From the NCBI RefSeq assembly GCF_913063425.1, contig NZ_CAJXYK010000005.1, positions 118,685 to 182,684 on the forward strand: a DNA stretch of 64,000 nucleotides, given 5' to 3'. Position 1 is the first letter of the stretch. Every line of letters starts with the position of its first letter. Source of the DNA: an uncultured Thiohalocapsa sp. GTDB taxonomy: Bacteria; Pseudomonadota; Gammaproteobacteria; Chromatiales; Chromatiaceae. Of this stretch, positions 56,082-64,000 are shown piece by piece. The notes beneath the pieces are model-generated. The model saw only the letters and a program-made list of their open reading frames with translations, made no database searches and was not told the origin of the DNA. A program made the translations under genes and the position numbers.

Positions 56082-56792
56082 ATGATCGGCATCTTCGGCG
56101 GCGCCTTCGACCCGGTGCACTTCGGCCACCTGCGCACCGCACTGGAAGTGCGCGAGGCGCTGGATCTGAGCCAAATCCGCCTGCTGCCGCTCAACGTCGC
56201 CGTCCATCGTGCACAGCCCTTCGCCGACGGCGGGCTCAGGCTGCGCATGCTCGAGGCCGCGGTGGCGGGGGTGCCGGAGCTGGTGGCCGACGACCGGGAG
56301 CTTGCGCGCCCCGGCGGCTCCTACACGGTGGACACACTCGCCCAGTTCCGTGACGAGCTGGGACCGGATGTGCCGCTCTGCCTGCTGGTGGGCGGTGACG
56401 CCTTCAACGCCTTCTTCGAATGGCACCGGCCGCGGGACATCCTGGGGCTCGCGCACCTGGCGGTGATGCGCCGCCCGGGCAGCCTGCTGCCGCGGGACGC
56501 CACGCTGCGCGAGACGCTGGCGCGCCGCCGTGCCGAGCGTCCGGCGGATTTGCATGCAGCCCCGGCGGGGCGCATCTGGCTGCAAGCGGTGACGCAGCTG
56601 GACATCTCCTCCACCCGCATCCGCCGCACCATCGCCGCCGGGCGCAGCGCCCGCTACCTGCTGCCGGACGCGGTGCTGGACATGGCGCTGGCGGCCGGCT
56701 GCTACGCGGCCCCGGCCGGCGCGGCCGCCGACCGCGCCAGTGCAGAAACCGACTCCGACACTTCAGCCCAGAGGGGACATGATGCAGCTTGA
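56082..56792 (+). CDS. nadD: nicotinate-mononucleotide adenylyltransferase
   Basis: Enzyme of 236 residues that adenylylates nicotinate mononucleotide in NAD synthesis. Start at ATG 56082, giving the family N terminus MIGIFGGAFDPVHFGHLRTA with the nucleotidyltransferase HxGH. ISSTRIRR, the second nucleotide-binding motif, is near the C terminus (DISSTRIRRTIAAGRSARYL). LLVGGDAF and the W in FFEWHRPRDI also match. A 25-residue low-complexity tail overlaps the rsfS start by 11 bp. Confidence 0.92.
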   Translation: MIGIFGGAFDPVHFGHLRTALEVREALDLSQIRLLPLNVAVHRAQPFADGGLRLRMLEAAVAGVPELVADDRELARPGGSYTVDTLAQFRDELGPDVPLCLLVGGDAFNAFFEWHRPRDILGLAHLAVMRRPGSLLPRDATLRETLARRRAERPADLHAAPAGRIWLQAVTQLDISSTRIRRTIAAGRSARYLLPDAVLDMALAAGCYAAPAGAAADRASAETDSDTSAQRGHDAA

Positions 56793-57153
56793 GCAACTGA
56801 AAGACCTGGTCGTCGAGACCCTGAACGACATGAAGGCGCGCGACATCTCGGTCATGGACGTGCGCGGCAAGACCGCCGTAACGGACTACATGATCGTCGC
56901 CTCCGGCACCTCGGACCGGCACGTAAAGGCCATTGCGGAAACCGTGGCCTACCGCGCCAAAGAGGCGGGCGAGCAGGCCCTCGGCACCGAGGGCGTCGAA
57001 GCCGGCGAGTGGGCCCTGGTGGACCTGAACGGCGTCGTTCTGCACGTGATGTTGCCCAAGGTGCGCGATTTCTACAATCTGGAGCGGCTCTGGTCTGCGC
57101 CGGCGCTGGTGGCCGAGACCCTGCCGCGGAGCGCTGCCGCCGGTCGCGTCTGA
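56782..57153 (+). CDS. rsfS: ribosome silencing factor RsfS
   Basis: A 123-residue member of the Iojap/RsfS family that binds L14 of the large ribosomal subunit and blocks subunit joining in stationary phase. ATG 56782 is preferred to the adjacent ATG 56779 because GAGGGG is then five bases away. Conserved segments: VVETLNDMKARDISVMDVRG, TDYMIVASGTSDRHVKAIAE, EGVEAGEWALVDLNGVVLHV and FYNLERLW. Position after nadD is usual; rlmH, often next, is absent. Confidence 0.93.
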   Translation: MQLEQLKDLVVETLNDMKARDISVMDVRGKTAVTDYMIVASGTSDRHVKAIAETVAYRAKEAGEQALGTEGVEAGEWALVDLNGVVLHVMLPKVRDFYNLERLWSAPALVAETLPRSAAAGRV

Positions 57154-57202
57154 CCCGGACCGCGAGCACAGGCAGCACCCGGGCGGACACGCCAGCACCG
57201 GC

Positions 57203-58243
57203 ATGGACCGATTTGATCGCATCTTCGAGCTGAACCGCATCCTCCAGAGTGCGCGGCGCCCGGTGTCGCGCAAGCGCCTGGAGGACGAGCTGGAATGCTC
57301 CCGGGCGACGGTAAAGCGCATCATCGAGGAGATGCGTCTGTACCTGAACGCGCCCATCGTCTACGACCGCGAGCACAACGGCTATTGCTACGATGAGTCC
57401 GAAGGCGGCATGTACGAGCTGCCGGGGCTCTGGTTCAACGCCTCGGAGCTGCATGCGCTGCTGACGGTGCAGCAGCTCCTCGCAGACGTGCAGCCGGGCC
57501 TGCTGGAGCCGCTGCTGAAGCCGCTCCAGCAGCGCATCGACGGGCTACTGGAGCTCCAGCGCGCGGGCTCCGACGGGCTTCAGGGACGGGTGCGGATGCT
57601 CCAGATGGCGGCGCGCTTCGACGCCGAGCAGGGCGGCGCCACCTTCCAGACCGTCGCCGGCGCCCTGGCGCAGCGCCGGCGCCTGCGCATGCGCTACCAC
57701 AGCCGGTGGCGTGCGTCCCGGGAGGAGCGGGACGTCTCGCCGCAGCGCCTCGTGCACTACCGCGACAACTGGTACCTGGACGGCTGGTGCCACCTGCGCG
57801 AGGGGCTCCGGACCTTCGCCATCGACGCCATGGAGCACACGCAGACGCTGGAAACACCCGCCGTGGAGGTGGATGCGGCGGCGCTGGACAGCCACTTCGC
57901 GAGCTCCTACGGCATCTTCGCCGGCACACCCGGGCACGAGGCGGTGCTGCGCTTCAGCGCCACCCGGGCGCGCTACGTGGCCAACGAGCGCTGGCACCGC
58001 GACCAACAGGGCCGGCTGCTGGAAGACGGCCGCTACGAGCTGCGGGTGCCCTACAGCAACCCCGCGGAGCTCATCATGGACATCCTCAAGTTCGGCCCGG
58101 AGGTGGAAGTGGTGGCGCCGCCCGCGCTGCGCGAGGCCGTGGCCGAGCGCCTGCGCCAGGCCCTGGGTCACTACGCCGACGACGCCGTGGCGCAGGCCGA
58201 GCCCGCCACGCCCACAGCGACGCTCGCGGGCCACGCGGCCTGA
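57203..58243 (+). CDS. WYL-domain transcriptional regulator
   Basis: A 346-residue regulator of the YafY/DeoR-like WYL family. N-terminal helix-turn-helix (about 1-60, with RKRLEDELECSRATVKRIIE), a linker domain, the WYL domain (about 140-230, with the signature YRDNWYLDGWCHLREGL followed by FAIDAM) and a C-terminal WCX domain (AVLRFSATRARYVANERWH). WYL domains bind nucleotides or nucleic acid ligands and control genes in DNA damage, metabolism or defence. No defence genes lie next to it, so a general role is likelier. ATG 57203 is 49 bp after rsfS. Confidence 0.87.
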   Translation: MDRFDRIFELNRILQSARRPVSRKRLEDELECSRATVKRIIEEMRLYLNAPIVYDREHNGYCYDESEGGMYELPGLWFNASELHALLTVQQLLADVQPGLLEPLLKPLQQRIDGLLELQRAGSDGLQGRVRMLQMAARFDAEQGGATFQTVAGALAQRRRLRMRYHSRWRASREERDVSPQRLVHYRDNWYLDGWCHLREGLRTFAIDAMEHTQTLETPAVEVDAAALDSHFASSYGIFAGTPGHEAVLRFSATRARYVANERWHRDQQGRLLEDGRYELRVPYSNPAELIMDILKFGPEVEVVAPPALREAVAERLRQALGHYADDAVAQAEPATPTATLAGHAA

Positions 58244-58283
58244 GCCCGCCTCCACCGCAGACCCCAGCCTCGCTCTCTCTCAG

Positions 58284-58790
58284 GTGGCAACAGCGCAGCG
58301 CATCACCCTGGTGGCGGCCCTGGCACGCAACGGCGTCATCGGCCGCGGCAACGCGCTGCCCTGGCACCTGCCCGCCGACCTGGCGCACTTCAAGCGCCTG
58401 ACCCTCGACAAGCCCATCATCATGGGCCGGCGCACCTGGGAGTCCCTGCCCGGGCTGCTCCCGCGGCGCCGGCACATTGTCATCTCCGCAGACCCGGACT
58501 ATCGCGCCGAGGGCTGCCGGCTTGCGCCCTCGCCCGCGGCGGCGCTGCAGGCCGCCGCCGATGTACCGGAGATCATGGTGGTGGGCGGTGCCTCGGTGTA
58601 CGCGGCACTGTTGCCGCAGGCGACGCACATGGCGCTGACGCTCGTGGACGCCGAGATAACGGGCGACGTCCACTTTCCGCCCTGGTCACAGGCGGCCTGG
58701 CAGGAGACCGCGCGCGAGCATCACCCGGCGGATGCCCGCAACGCCTATGCGATGGACTTCGTGCTGCTGGAGCGCCGCGCCGCCGGCTGA
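58284..58790 (+). CDS. folA: dihydrofolate reductase
   Basis: NADPH-dependent enzyme of about 168 residues regenerating tetrahydrofolate. The start is assigned to GTG 58284 because no ATG lies near; a ribosome site is weak. Motifs: ITLVAALARNGVIGRGNALP followed by WHLPADLAHFKRLT, the NADPH-binding IIMGRRTWESLP, and EIMVVGGASVYAALLP. Catalytic Asp of the DLxxF region is present. It runs convergent with tal, 33 bp apart. Confidence 0.92.
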   Translation: MATAQRITLVAALARNGVIGRGNALPWHLPADLAHFKRLTLDKPIIMGRRTWESLPGLLPRRRHIVISADPDYRAEGCRLAPSPAAALQAAADVPEIMVVGGASVYAALLPQATHMALTLVDAEITGDVHFPPWSQAAWQETAREHHPADARNAYAMDFVLLERRAAG

Positions 58791-58823
58791 CCCTGCGGGA
58801 TCGTGCCGCCCGCGCCGGTGGTC

Positions 58824-59792
58824 TCAGCAATTGCGGCAGATGTCGTGCGCAAAGCCCTCCAGCTTGCGGGTATCGGCGGCGAACAGCCGGATGCCCTCGG
58901 CGAGCTTCTCGGTGGCCATGGCGTCCTCGTTGACGCCCCAGCGGAAGGCCTGCTCGTCGAAGTGCTGCTCGGGGATGTCCATGTCCGCGGCGGCGGCGGG
59001 GTCGAGCTTGCGCGGCACGTCGCCGTCGGATTCGGCAAGCTCGGCGAGCAGCTTGGGCGCGATGGTCAGATAGTCGCAGCCGGCGAGCTCCAGGATCTCG
59101 TCCACGTTGCGGAAGCTCGCGCCCATGACGATGGTGCCGTAGCCGTGGCGCTTGTAGTAGTTGAAGATCTCGGTGACGGACTTGACGCCCGGGTCCTCGT
59201 CCGCCGGATAGCCGGGGACGTTCTCCGCGTTCTTGTACCAGTCCAGGATGCGGCCGACGAAGGGCGAGATGAGCGTGACACCGGCATCGGCGCAGGCGAG
59301 GGCCTGCGGGAAGCTGAACAACAAGGTCAGATTGCAGTGGATGCCGCGGCGCTGCAGCTGCTCGGCGGCGCGGATGCCCTCCCAGGTGGAGGCGATCTTG
59401 AACAGCACCCGCTCGCGCGGGTCCACGCCGATGTCCTGATAGAGCTCGAGCAGCCCCTCGCAGCGGGCGATGGTGCCCTCGGTGTCGAACGACAGCCGCG
59501 CGTCGATCTCGGTGGACACACGGCCCGGGACGATGTTCAGGATCTCCGCGCCGAAGTTCACGGCGAGCTTGTCCATGGTCCAGCGCGCCTGCTCGATGCT
59601 GCTGCCGCCGCGCGCCTTGCCGAAGGCGACGGCGTCCTCCACCAGATGCCGGTACTGGGGCAGTTGGGCCGCTTTGTACAGGAGCGACGGATTGGTGGTG
59701 GCATCCTGCGGCTTGTACTCGGCGATGCTGTCGAAGTCGCCGGTGTCGGCGACCACGGTGGTCATGGTCTTGAGTTGGTCGAGCTTGCTCAT
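58824..59792 (-). CDS. tal: transaldolase
   Basis: Transaldolase B-type enzyme of 322 residues, transferring a dihydroxyacetone unit in the non-oxidative pentose phosphate pathway. Start at [20 protein letters not shown]. The Schiff-base lysine is in [18 protein letters not shown]; other conserved segments are [47 protein letters not shown] and [12 protein letters not shown]. Complete. Divergent from the CHAD-ParA operon across 276 bp. Confidence 0.95.
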   Translation of the reverse strand: MSKLDQLKTMTTVVADTGDFDSIAEYKPQDATTNPSLLYKAAQLPQYRHLVEDAVAFGKARGGSSIEQARWTMDKLAVNFGAEILNIVPGRVSTEIDARLSFDTEGTIARCEGLLELYQDIGVDPRERVLFKIASTWEGIRAAEQLQRRGIHCNLTLLFSFPQALACADAGVTLISPFVGRILDWYKNAENVPGYPADEDPGVKSVTEIFNYYKRHGYGTIVMGASFRNVDEILELAGCDYLTIAPKLLAELAESDGDVPRKLDPAAAADMDIPEQHFDEQAFRWGVNEDAMATEKLAEGIRLFAADTRKLEGFAHDICRNC

Positions 59793-59942
59793 AACGGGCT
59801 CCGGACGGTTTCCGCGCTGCACGCGCCGCATGCAGCAACGTCAGACCGGCATTGTCCCGGCGCCGTCCGGGCATGGATAGTTCGGGATATCCCGTAGCGC
59901 CCGCCACGGCACAGAGGCTTTTGTAACAAGGACTTCCGCGGA

Positions 59943-59960
59943 TTGTCATCATTCTGTAAT
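59943..59960 (+). promoter_or_regulatory. Pho-box-like direct repeat upstream of the CHAD-ParA operon
   Basis: TTGTCAT (59943-59949), CATT spacer, CTGTAAT (59954-59960): the 7-4-7 direct-repeat plan of a PhoB box (consensus CTGTCAT half-sites). A further half-site-like TTGTAAC lies at 59921-59927, exactly 22 bp (two helical turns) upstream of the first. The site reads toward the CHAD gene, 108 bp before its ATG. A -10-like TATTCT (59960-59965) overlaps its edge, so the -10 assignment is uncertain. Confidence 0.5.
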
Positions 59961-60068
59961 ATTCTTGCGCAGCATGGCAGGGCCATCGGCGACAGGCCAT
60001 CGGCACCGCCGCGGAGACACTCGCGCAGCCGCGCTCGACCTAAGCACCAGAGGACTCTGATCATCCAG

Positions 60069-61670
60069 ATGAACCCCATGGCCATGGACTATCTGCTCCC
60101 CGCCGCCGACGCTGCGGAGCAGGACATGGAGGCGGCGATCACCGCCATCCGCGCCCATGTGCGCTGCGAGCCGGAGCCGGCGGTGCGCCTGCGCCGGCGC
60201 TTTTTCGACAGCTTCGAGTGGGGCCTGTACCGGGCGAACGCGGCGCTCGAGGAGCTGGTCACGGATCAGCAGCGCGAGCTGCTGTGGCAGGACCTTGCCG
60301 CCGACGGCGCCGTTGCGGCGCGGCAGGCGATCACCGCAGAGCCGGGCCTCATCGGCGATCTGCCGCCGGGTCCGCTGCGCGAGCGCATGGCACCGGTGCT
60401 GGGCGTGCGCCGCCTCCTGCCCATGGTGGCACTCACCGGAACCCGCCGCACCCTGCGGGTGCTGAACGACGACGACAAGACCGTCGCCCGCATCCGCCTG
60501 GAGCAGATGCGGGTGGAGGCCGCCGGCGGCCGGCCCGCCGTGACCCTGCCGCCGCGGCTTCAGCTCACGGCGGTGCGCGGCTACGGCCACGAGACCGAGA
60601 CCACGGCCCATCGGCTGAAGACCGTCCTGGCGCTCGAGCCGGCACCGGCACCGCTGGTGCTGGAGGCCCTCGCCGCCGCCGGCCGCCGCCCGGGCAGCTA
60701 CTCATCCAAGCTCGACTACCGGCTCGACCCGACGCAGCCGGCCGCGGCCGCCACCCGGACCATCCTGCTGGGCCTGCTGGACACGCTGGAGGCCAACATC
60801 GACGGCACGCGGCAGAACCTGGACCCGGAGTTCCTGCACGACCTGCGCGTGGCCACGCGGCGCACCCGCTCGGCCCTGGGCCAGATCAAGGGCGTGCTGC
60901 CCCAGGCCATCGTCGATGATTTCAAGGCCCGTTTCGCCTGGCTGCAGCAGGTGACGGGGCCGGTGCGGGACCTGGATGTCTATCTGCTGGACTTCCCGCG
61001 CCTCAAAACCGACCTGCCGCCCGGCCTGCGCGACGACCTGGACCCGCTGCGGGACTGGCTCGCCGCGCATTACGACACCGAGCAGCAGCGCCTCGCCGGC
61101 ACCCTGGCGAGCGAGCGCTTCGTCACCCTGCTGCGGGAGTGGCGGGCCTTCCTGGAAGCCCCCGCCCGCAACGGCGCCAAGGACGCGAAGACCCCCATCG
61201 CGGCGGTGGCGGACAAGCGCATCCGGCGCATGTTCAAGCGGGTGCGCGAGGAGGGTCGCGCCATCACCGACGCCTCGCCGCCGGAGGACCTGCATGAGCT
61301 GCGCAAGAGCTGCAAGAAGCTCCGCTACCTGATGGAGTTCTTCCAGAGCCTCTACCCCGCGGAGGACATCAAGGGGCTCATCAAGCAGACCAAGGTGCTG
61401 CTGGACAACCTGGGCGGCTTCCAGGACCTCGCCGTGCAGGCGGAGCACCTGCGCGAGACGGCGGCGGCCATGCAGCGCGAGGACGCGGCGCCGCTGCCGA
61501 CGCTGCTCGCCATGGGTGCACTCATCAGCCGCATGCTGGAGGGGCAGCAGCGGGCGCGGCAGGAGTTTGCGCGCATCTTCGCGGGCTTCGACAGCGCGCA
61601 GAACGCGGCCGTCTTCGAGCGCCTCTTTGCCGACAAGCAGCCAGCCGCAGCGGCGGAGGCGGGCGCGTGA
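60069..61670 (+). CDS. CHAD-domain protein (polyphosphate binding)
   Basis: A 533-residue protein with an N-terminal part resembling a divergent CYTH (triphosphate tunnel) domain (about 30-215, with VRLRRRFFDSFEWGLYRAN and an E/R/K-rich set of strands) and a C-terminal CHAD domain (about 235-515) of paired helices: LHDLRVATRRTRSALGQI, VTGPVRDLDVYLLDF, and later LHELRKSCKKLRYLMEFF with LLDNLGGFQDLAVQAEHL. The conserved His/Arg/Lys residues of CHAD line a channel that binds inorganic polyphosphate. CHAD proteins coat polyphosphate granules in Cupriavidus. The GTGA overlap with the ParA gene shows tight coupling. ATG 60069 has a weak ribosome site. Confidence 0.87.
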   Translation: MNPMAMDYLLPAADAAEQDMEAAITAIRAHVRCEPEPAVRLRRRFFDSFEWGLYRANAALEELVTDQQRELLWQDLAADGAVAARQAITAEPGLIGDLPPGPLRERMAPVLGVRRLLPMVALTGTRRTLRVLNDDDKTVARIRLEQMRVEAAGGRPAVTLPPRLQLTAVRGYGHETETTAHRLKTVLALEPAPAPLVLEALAAAGRRPGSYSSKLDYRLDPTQPAAAATRTILLGLLDTLEANIDGTRQNLDPEFLHDLRVATRRTRSALGQIKGVLPQAIVDDFKARFAWLQQVTGPVRDLDVYLLDFPRLKTDLPPGLRDDLDPLRDWLAAHYDTEQQRLAGTLASERFVTLLREWRAFLEAPARNGAKDAKTPIAAVADKRIRRMFKRVREEGRAITDASPPEDLHELRKSCKKLRYLMEFFQSLYPAEDIKGLIKQTKVLLDNLGGFQDLAVQAEHLRETAAAMQREDAAPLPTLLAMGALISRMLEGQQRARQEFARIFAGFDSAQNAAVFERLFADKQPAAAAEAGA

Positions 61671-62413
61671 AGATCATCGGCGTCTACAGCATCAAGGGCG
61701 GCGTCGGCAAGACCTCCACCACCGTCAACCTGGCCTATCTCGCCGCCGCCGCCGGGCAGCGCACCCTGGTGTGGGACCTGGACCCCCAGGGGGCGGCGAG
61801 CTACTACTTCCGCATCAAGCCCAAGGTCAAGGGCGGCGGGCGTGGCCTGCTGCGCGGCAAGCGCAGCCCCGACGACGCCATCAAGGGCACGGACTTCGAG
61901 CTGCTGGACCTGCTGCCGGCGGACTTCTCCTACCGCAACATGGACATCCTGCTGGAAGGCGCCAAGAAGCGGCCCACGGGCCAGCTGAAGCGGCTGCTGA
62001 AGCCCTTGTTGAAGGAGTACGACCTGGTGCTCTTCGACTGCCCGCCCAGCATCTCGCTGATGTCCGAGAACATCTTCCGCGCCGCCGATGCGCTGCTGGT
62101 GCCACTCATCCCGAGCACCCTGTCCGCACGCACCCTGGCGCAGCTGCTGGACTTCCTGGAGACCGAAGACGGCTTCGGCGCGCTGCGGGTGCTGCCCTTC
62201 TTCTCCATGGTGGATGCCGGGCGCGCCCTGCACACCGAGACCATGGAACGCCTCAGCGCCGAGCATCCGCAGATCCTCTCCGCCCGCATCCCCCTCGCCC
62301 CGGAGGTGGAGCGCATGGGCCTGCACCGCATGCCGCTGCCGGCCTACGCCCCCTCCAATGTCGCCTCCGGCGCCTACCGCGCACTCTGGGACGAGGTCGC
62401 CGCGGCGCTTTGA
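61667..62413 (+). CDS. orphan ParA-family ATPase
   Basis: A 248-residue Walker-type ATPase with the deviant P-loop KGGVGKTSTTVNLAYL at residue 10, switch motif VWDLDPQGAASYYF (Walker A', Asp) and LVLFDCPPSISLMSENIF (Walker B). No ParB or centromere gene is near, so it is not a plasmid or chromosome partition pair; it belongs with ParA/MinD/McdA-like positioning proteins. Its GTG start overlaps the CHAD gene's stop. The likely cargo is therefore the CHAD protein and its polyphosphate granule (inference). The C terminus after SNVASGAYRALWDEV is normal. Confidence 0.87.
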   Translation: MKIIGVYSIKGGVGKTSTTVNLAYLAAAAGQRTLVWDLDPQGAASYYFRIKPKVKGGGRGLLRGKRSPDDAIKGTDFELLDLLPADFSYRNMDILLEGAKKRPTGQLKRLLKPLLKEYDLVLFDCPPSISLMSENIFRAADALLVPLIPSTLSARTLAQLLDFLETEDGFGALRVLPFFSMVDAGRALHTETMERLSAEHPQILSARIPLAPEVERMGLHRMPLPAYAPSNVASGAYRALWDEVAAAL

Positions 62414-62537
62414 GCATCCGCCGTCTTGCCCAGACGGCTCGGCGAGAGGATCTGCACGGGCAACGGCTCGCGGTTACGGGATAGAATATGCCCTGACCCT
62501 CAGATCGGCGCTTCACCGTCAGCACTTCCGACTGGTC

Positions 62538-63014
62538 GTGTCGCAAACGCAGCAGATCATCGTCGCCGTGCTGACGCATAACCTGGGCTCGATCATCCTG
62601 CTCGGCTCGCTGCTGTTCATCCAGATCGCCTATCTGCCGGCCGTATCGGACGTGCGCTACGCCACCGCACGTATGCACTTGCGCCTGGATGGGATCGCGC
62701 TCTGCCTGCGCTGGCTCTGGCTGGGGGTTCTGCTCATCTACGGCAGTGGACTCTGGGCAGTTCTTGCTCTGCTGGACCTGTCCCAATGGCCGGTGCACGT
62801 CGTCTGGATGACGGCGCTGGCCGTACTCCTGGTCGTCCTGCTCGTCATCGCACAGCTCGGGCTGCTGCGGCCGGCGCGGCTGGCCATGCAGGGCAAACGG
62901 GTCCGCGACGCCCGTCGACTCTACGGCCGGCTGCGCGCGCTCTTGCTGGCCGCACTGGTCGTAGCCGCCGCCGCCATGCTGCTCGGCGTCTCCGGCGCCG
63001 TGCTGGTGAGCTGA
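62538..63014 (+). CDS. hypothetical four-helix membrane protein
   Basis: A predicted membrane protein of about 158 residues with four hydrophobic helices (about 10-32, 52-77, 85-108, 130-155) and an Arg-rich loop (GKRVRDARRLYGRLR). The GTG at 62538 is the most probable start; no ribosome site is clear. The layout resembles small CopD/DUF2269-like proteins but no motif confirms it. The stop overlaps the next gene's ATG (TGATG), so it may be translated with the ABC exporter genes. Confidence 0.5.
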   Translation: MSQTQQIIVAVLTHNLGSIILLGSLLFIQIAYLPAVSDVRYATARMHLRLDGIALCLRWLWLGVLLIYGSGLWAVLALLDLSQWPVHVVWMTALAVLLVVLLVIAQLGLLRPARLAMQGKRVRDARRLYGRLRALLLAALVVAAAAMLLGVSGAVLVS

Positions 63015-63832
63015 TGCGGGCTCGGGCCCTTGCCACGGCACTCCCGCGGGCCACCGCCGACGGGCTGATTCGCCCGCTCTCGGCGCTGTGGCAGCAACGC
63101 CTGCTGCTGGCGCTGCTGCTGCGCAGGGAGATCGTCGGGCGGACCTCCGGGACGCTGTTTCGTGCCGGCTGGCTGCTGATCGGGCCGGCGCTGCAGGTGT
63201 TGGCGTTCTGGTTTCTGTTGGATGTGGTGCTGCGGGTTCGCCTGCCCGGCCACGTCGTGTTCCTGGACTACTTTCTCGTGGGCATCCTGGCCTGGTTCCT
63301 AATCATCGAGGTGCTGCAACGCGCGCTCGGCATCTTCGCCGAGCAGGCGGCGCTGTATCAGCGCGGCGATTTTCCGCTGGTGCTGCTGCCGCTGCTGCCG
63401 CTGGTGATGGCGATGCTGATTCATGGCACGCTGTATCTCGTCGTCTGCGCGCTGCTGCTGGGCATCGCGGCGTTGCCCGCGGCGACGCTGGTGCTGTCGA
63501 TGCTGTTTCTGCTGCTGCTGCCGGCGAGCTACCTGCTGGCGGTGCTCGGGCATTTTCTGCGGGACCTGCGCCAGCTGCTGCCGTTCCTGCTGACCATGGG
63601 GCTATACGTGACGCCGATCCTCTACACCCCGGAGATGCTGCCCGCGCCACTGCAGCCCTGGCTGATCCTGAATCCTTTCGCCGATATCATGGCCCTCATC
63701 CACCACCTGTTGCAGGACATGCCCGTCACAGTCGGCAACTGGCTGCGCCCGCTGGCGCTGTGGCTGGCGCTGCTGGGCCCGGCCTGGCTGCTGTTCCGGC
63801 GCAGCGAGCCGCATCTGCGGGAGACATTGTGA
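63014..63832 (+). CDS. polysaccharide-type ABC transporter permease
   Basis: ABC-2 type inner-membrane permease of 272 residues with about six hydrophobic helices and an amphipathic N-terminal coupling segment (LLALLLRREIVGRTSGTLF). VTPILYTPEMLP and LNPFADIMALIHHLL in the last third are typical of Wzm/KpsM-like exporters of capsule, O-antigen or teichoic acid. Its end overlaps the ATPase gene start (GTGA). Substrate unknown. Confidence 0.82.
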   Translation: MRARALATALPRATADGLIRPLSALWQQRLLLALLLRREIVGRTSGTLFRAGWLLIGPALQVLAFWFLLDVVLRVRLPGHVVFLDYFLVGILAWFLIIEVLQRALGIFAEQAALYQRGDFPLVLLPLLPLVMAMLIHGTLYLVVCALLLGIAALPAATLVLSMLFLLLLPASYLLAVLGHFLRDLRQLLPFLLTMGLYVTPILYTPEMLPAPLQPWLILNPFADIMALIHHLLQDMPVTVGNWLRPLALWLALLGPAWLLFRRSEPHLRETL

Positions 63833-64000
63833 CCGCCCCTGAGGTAAGGGCCGACGCGACGCTCGACGCGTCCGACGCCGCCGCTGCTTGCAGCGCGCCC
63901 GCGCTCAGGCTCAGTGCCGTCGGCAAGCGCTACCGCATGTATCGCAGCGACCTCGACCGCCTGTTGGAGATCGTCACCGGCAGGCCGCGCCATCAGGACG
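63829..64000 (+). CDS. ABC transporter ATP-binding protein, 3' end outside window
   Basis: Only the first 57 codons are in the window, read from GTG 63829. After an Ala/Asp-rich leader comes LRLSAVGKRYRMYRSDLDRL, which matches the N-terminal strand and KxYxxY segment of Wzt/KpsT-like ATPases. Walker A lies beyond the edge. With the overlapping permease gene it forms an exporter for a polysaccharide. Confidence 0.7.
   Translation, partial: MTAPEVRADATLDASDAAAACSAPALRLSAVGKRYRMYRSDLDRLLEIVTGRPRHQD

Noticed and set aside
57203..58243. WYL regulator as the controller of a defence island
   Set aside because: Its neighbours (rsfS, folA, tal) are housekeeping genes and no defence gene is within the window's next 6 kb.
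61667..62413. ParA as part of a plasmid or chromosome partition locus
   Set aside because: No ParB gene or repeated parS-like sites nearby, and it is fused by overlap to the CHAD gene instead.

Overview
The window is GC-rich bacterial chromosome (roughly two-thirds G+C by eye) that reads as a free-living gammaproteobacterium. Evidence: a pilV-pilW-pilX-pilY1-pilE minor pilin cluster, biosynthetic SpeA, IspG, a SucA/SucB 2-oxoglutarate dehydrogenase pair, and the order leuS-lptE-holA-proA-nadD-rsfS. The last order suggests a Chromatiales/Ectothiorhodospiraceae-like lineage, but I cannot name a genus. Coding density is high, many genes overlap by ATGA/GTGA, and no prophage, integrase, CRISPR array or rRNA operon is visible.

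Layout. 0-10 kb: 3' part of glutathione reductase, a DUF4124/trypsin-like protease and the divergent pilin cluster. 10-14.6 kb: RND permease and its adaptor. 14.8-22.1 kb: speA, a lipoprotein, a small membrane protein joined to mazG by a ladder of overlapping stop/start codons, then YjbQ, a thiamine-type Nudix enzyme and ispG. 22.4-28 kb: a sensor GGDEF-EAL protein, a thioredoxin-fold secreted protein, an orphan coding remnant and a beta-CASP RNase-like enzyme. 28-32.7 kb: a two-headed muralytic enzyme and two lipoproteins, divergent from a CadC-like regulator. 32.8-37.8 kb: cardiolipin synthase, a truncated EEP nuclease, a gamma-glutamylcyclotransferase, a DUF6364/PIN toxin-antitoxin pair and a scrap zone of AraC, autotransporter and DUF29 fragments. 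37.9-42.2 kb: sucB and sucA. 42.4-47.5 kb: tRNA-Arg(CCT), a fatty acid hydroxylase, a glycosyltransferase, small unknowns and an L,D-transpeptidase. 47.7-49.6 kb: a fusion of a catalytically dead caspase with an FGE/SUMF1 domain. 49.8-57.2 kb: leuS-lptE-holA-proA-nadD-rsfS. 57.2-64 kb: WYL regulator, folA, tal, a CHAD-ParA operon behind a Pho-box-like site, and the start of a polysaccharide-type ABC exporter.

Three themes stand out. First, the CHAD (polyphosphate-binding) gene is fused by a GTGA overlap to an orphan ParA ATPase and is preceded by a Pho-box-like 7-4-7 direct repeat, suggesting a phosphate-responsive system that positions polyphosphate granules. Second, two possible conflict or envelope modules are present: the pseudo-caspase/FGE fusion, and the transglycosylase-M15 enzyme with its lipoproteins and membrane-bound regulator. 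Third, small repeats shape gene ends. A GGGGACGGTATAYTGAATT element of the REP/RAYT type sits before the adaptor gene, inside the 5' end of lptE and as an inverted pair after holA. A second palindromic family lies in three other gaps. An 11-bp array makes the stop-restart ladder before mazG.

All assignments are by reading motifs, without database searches.
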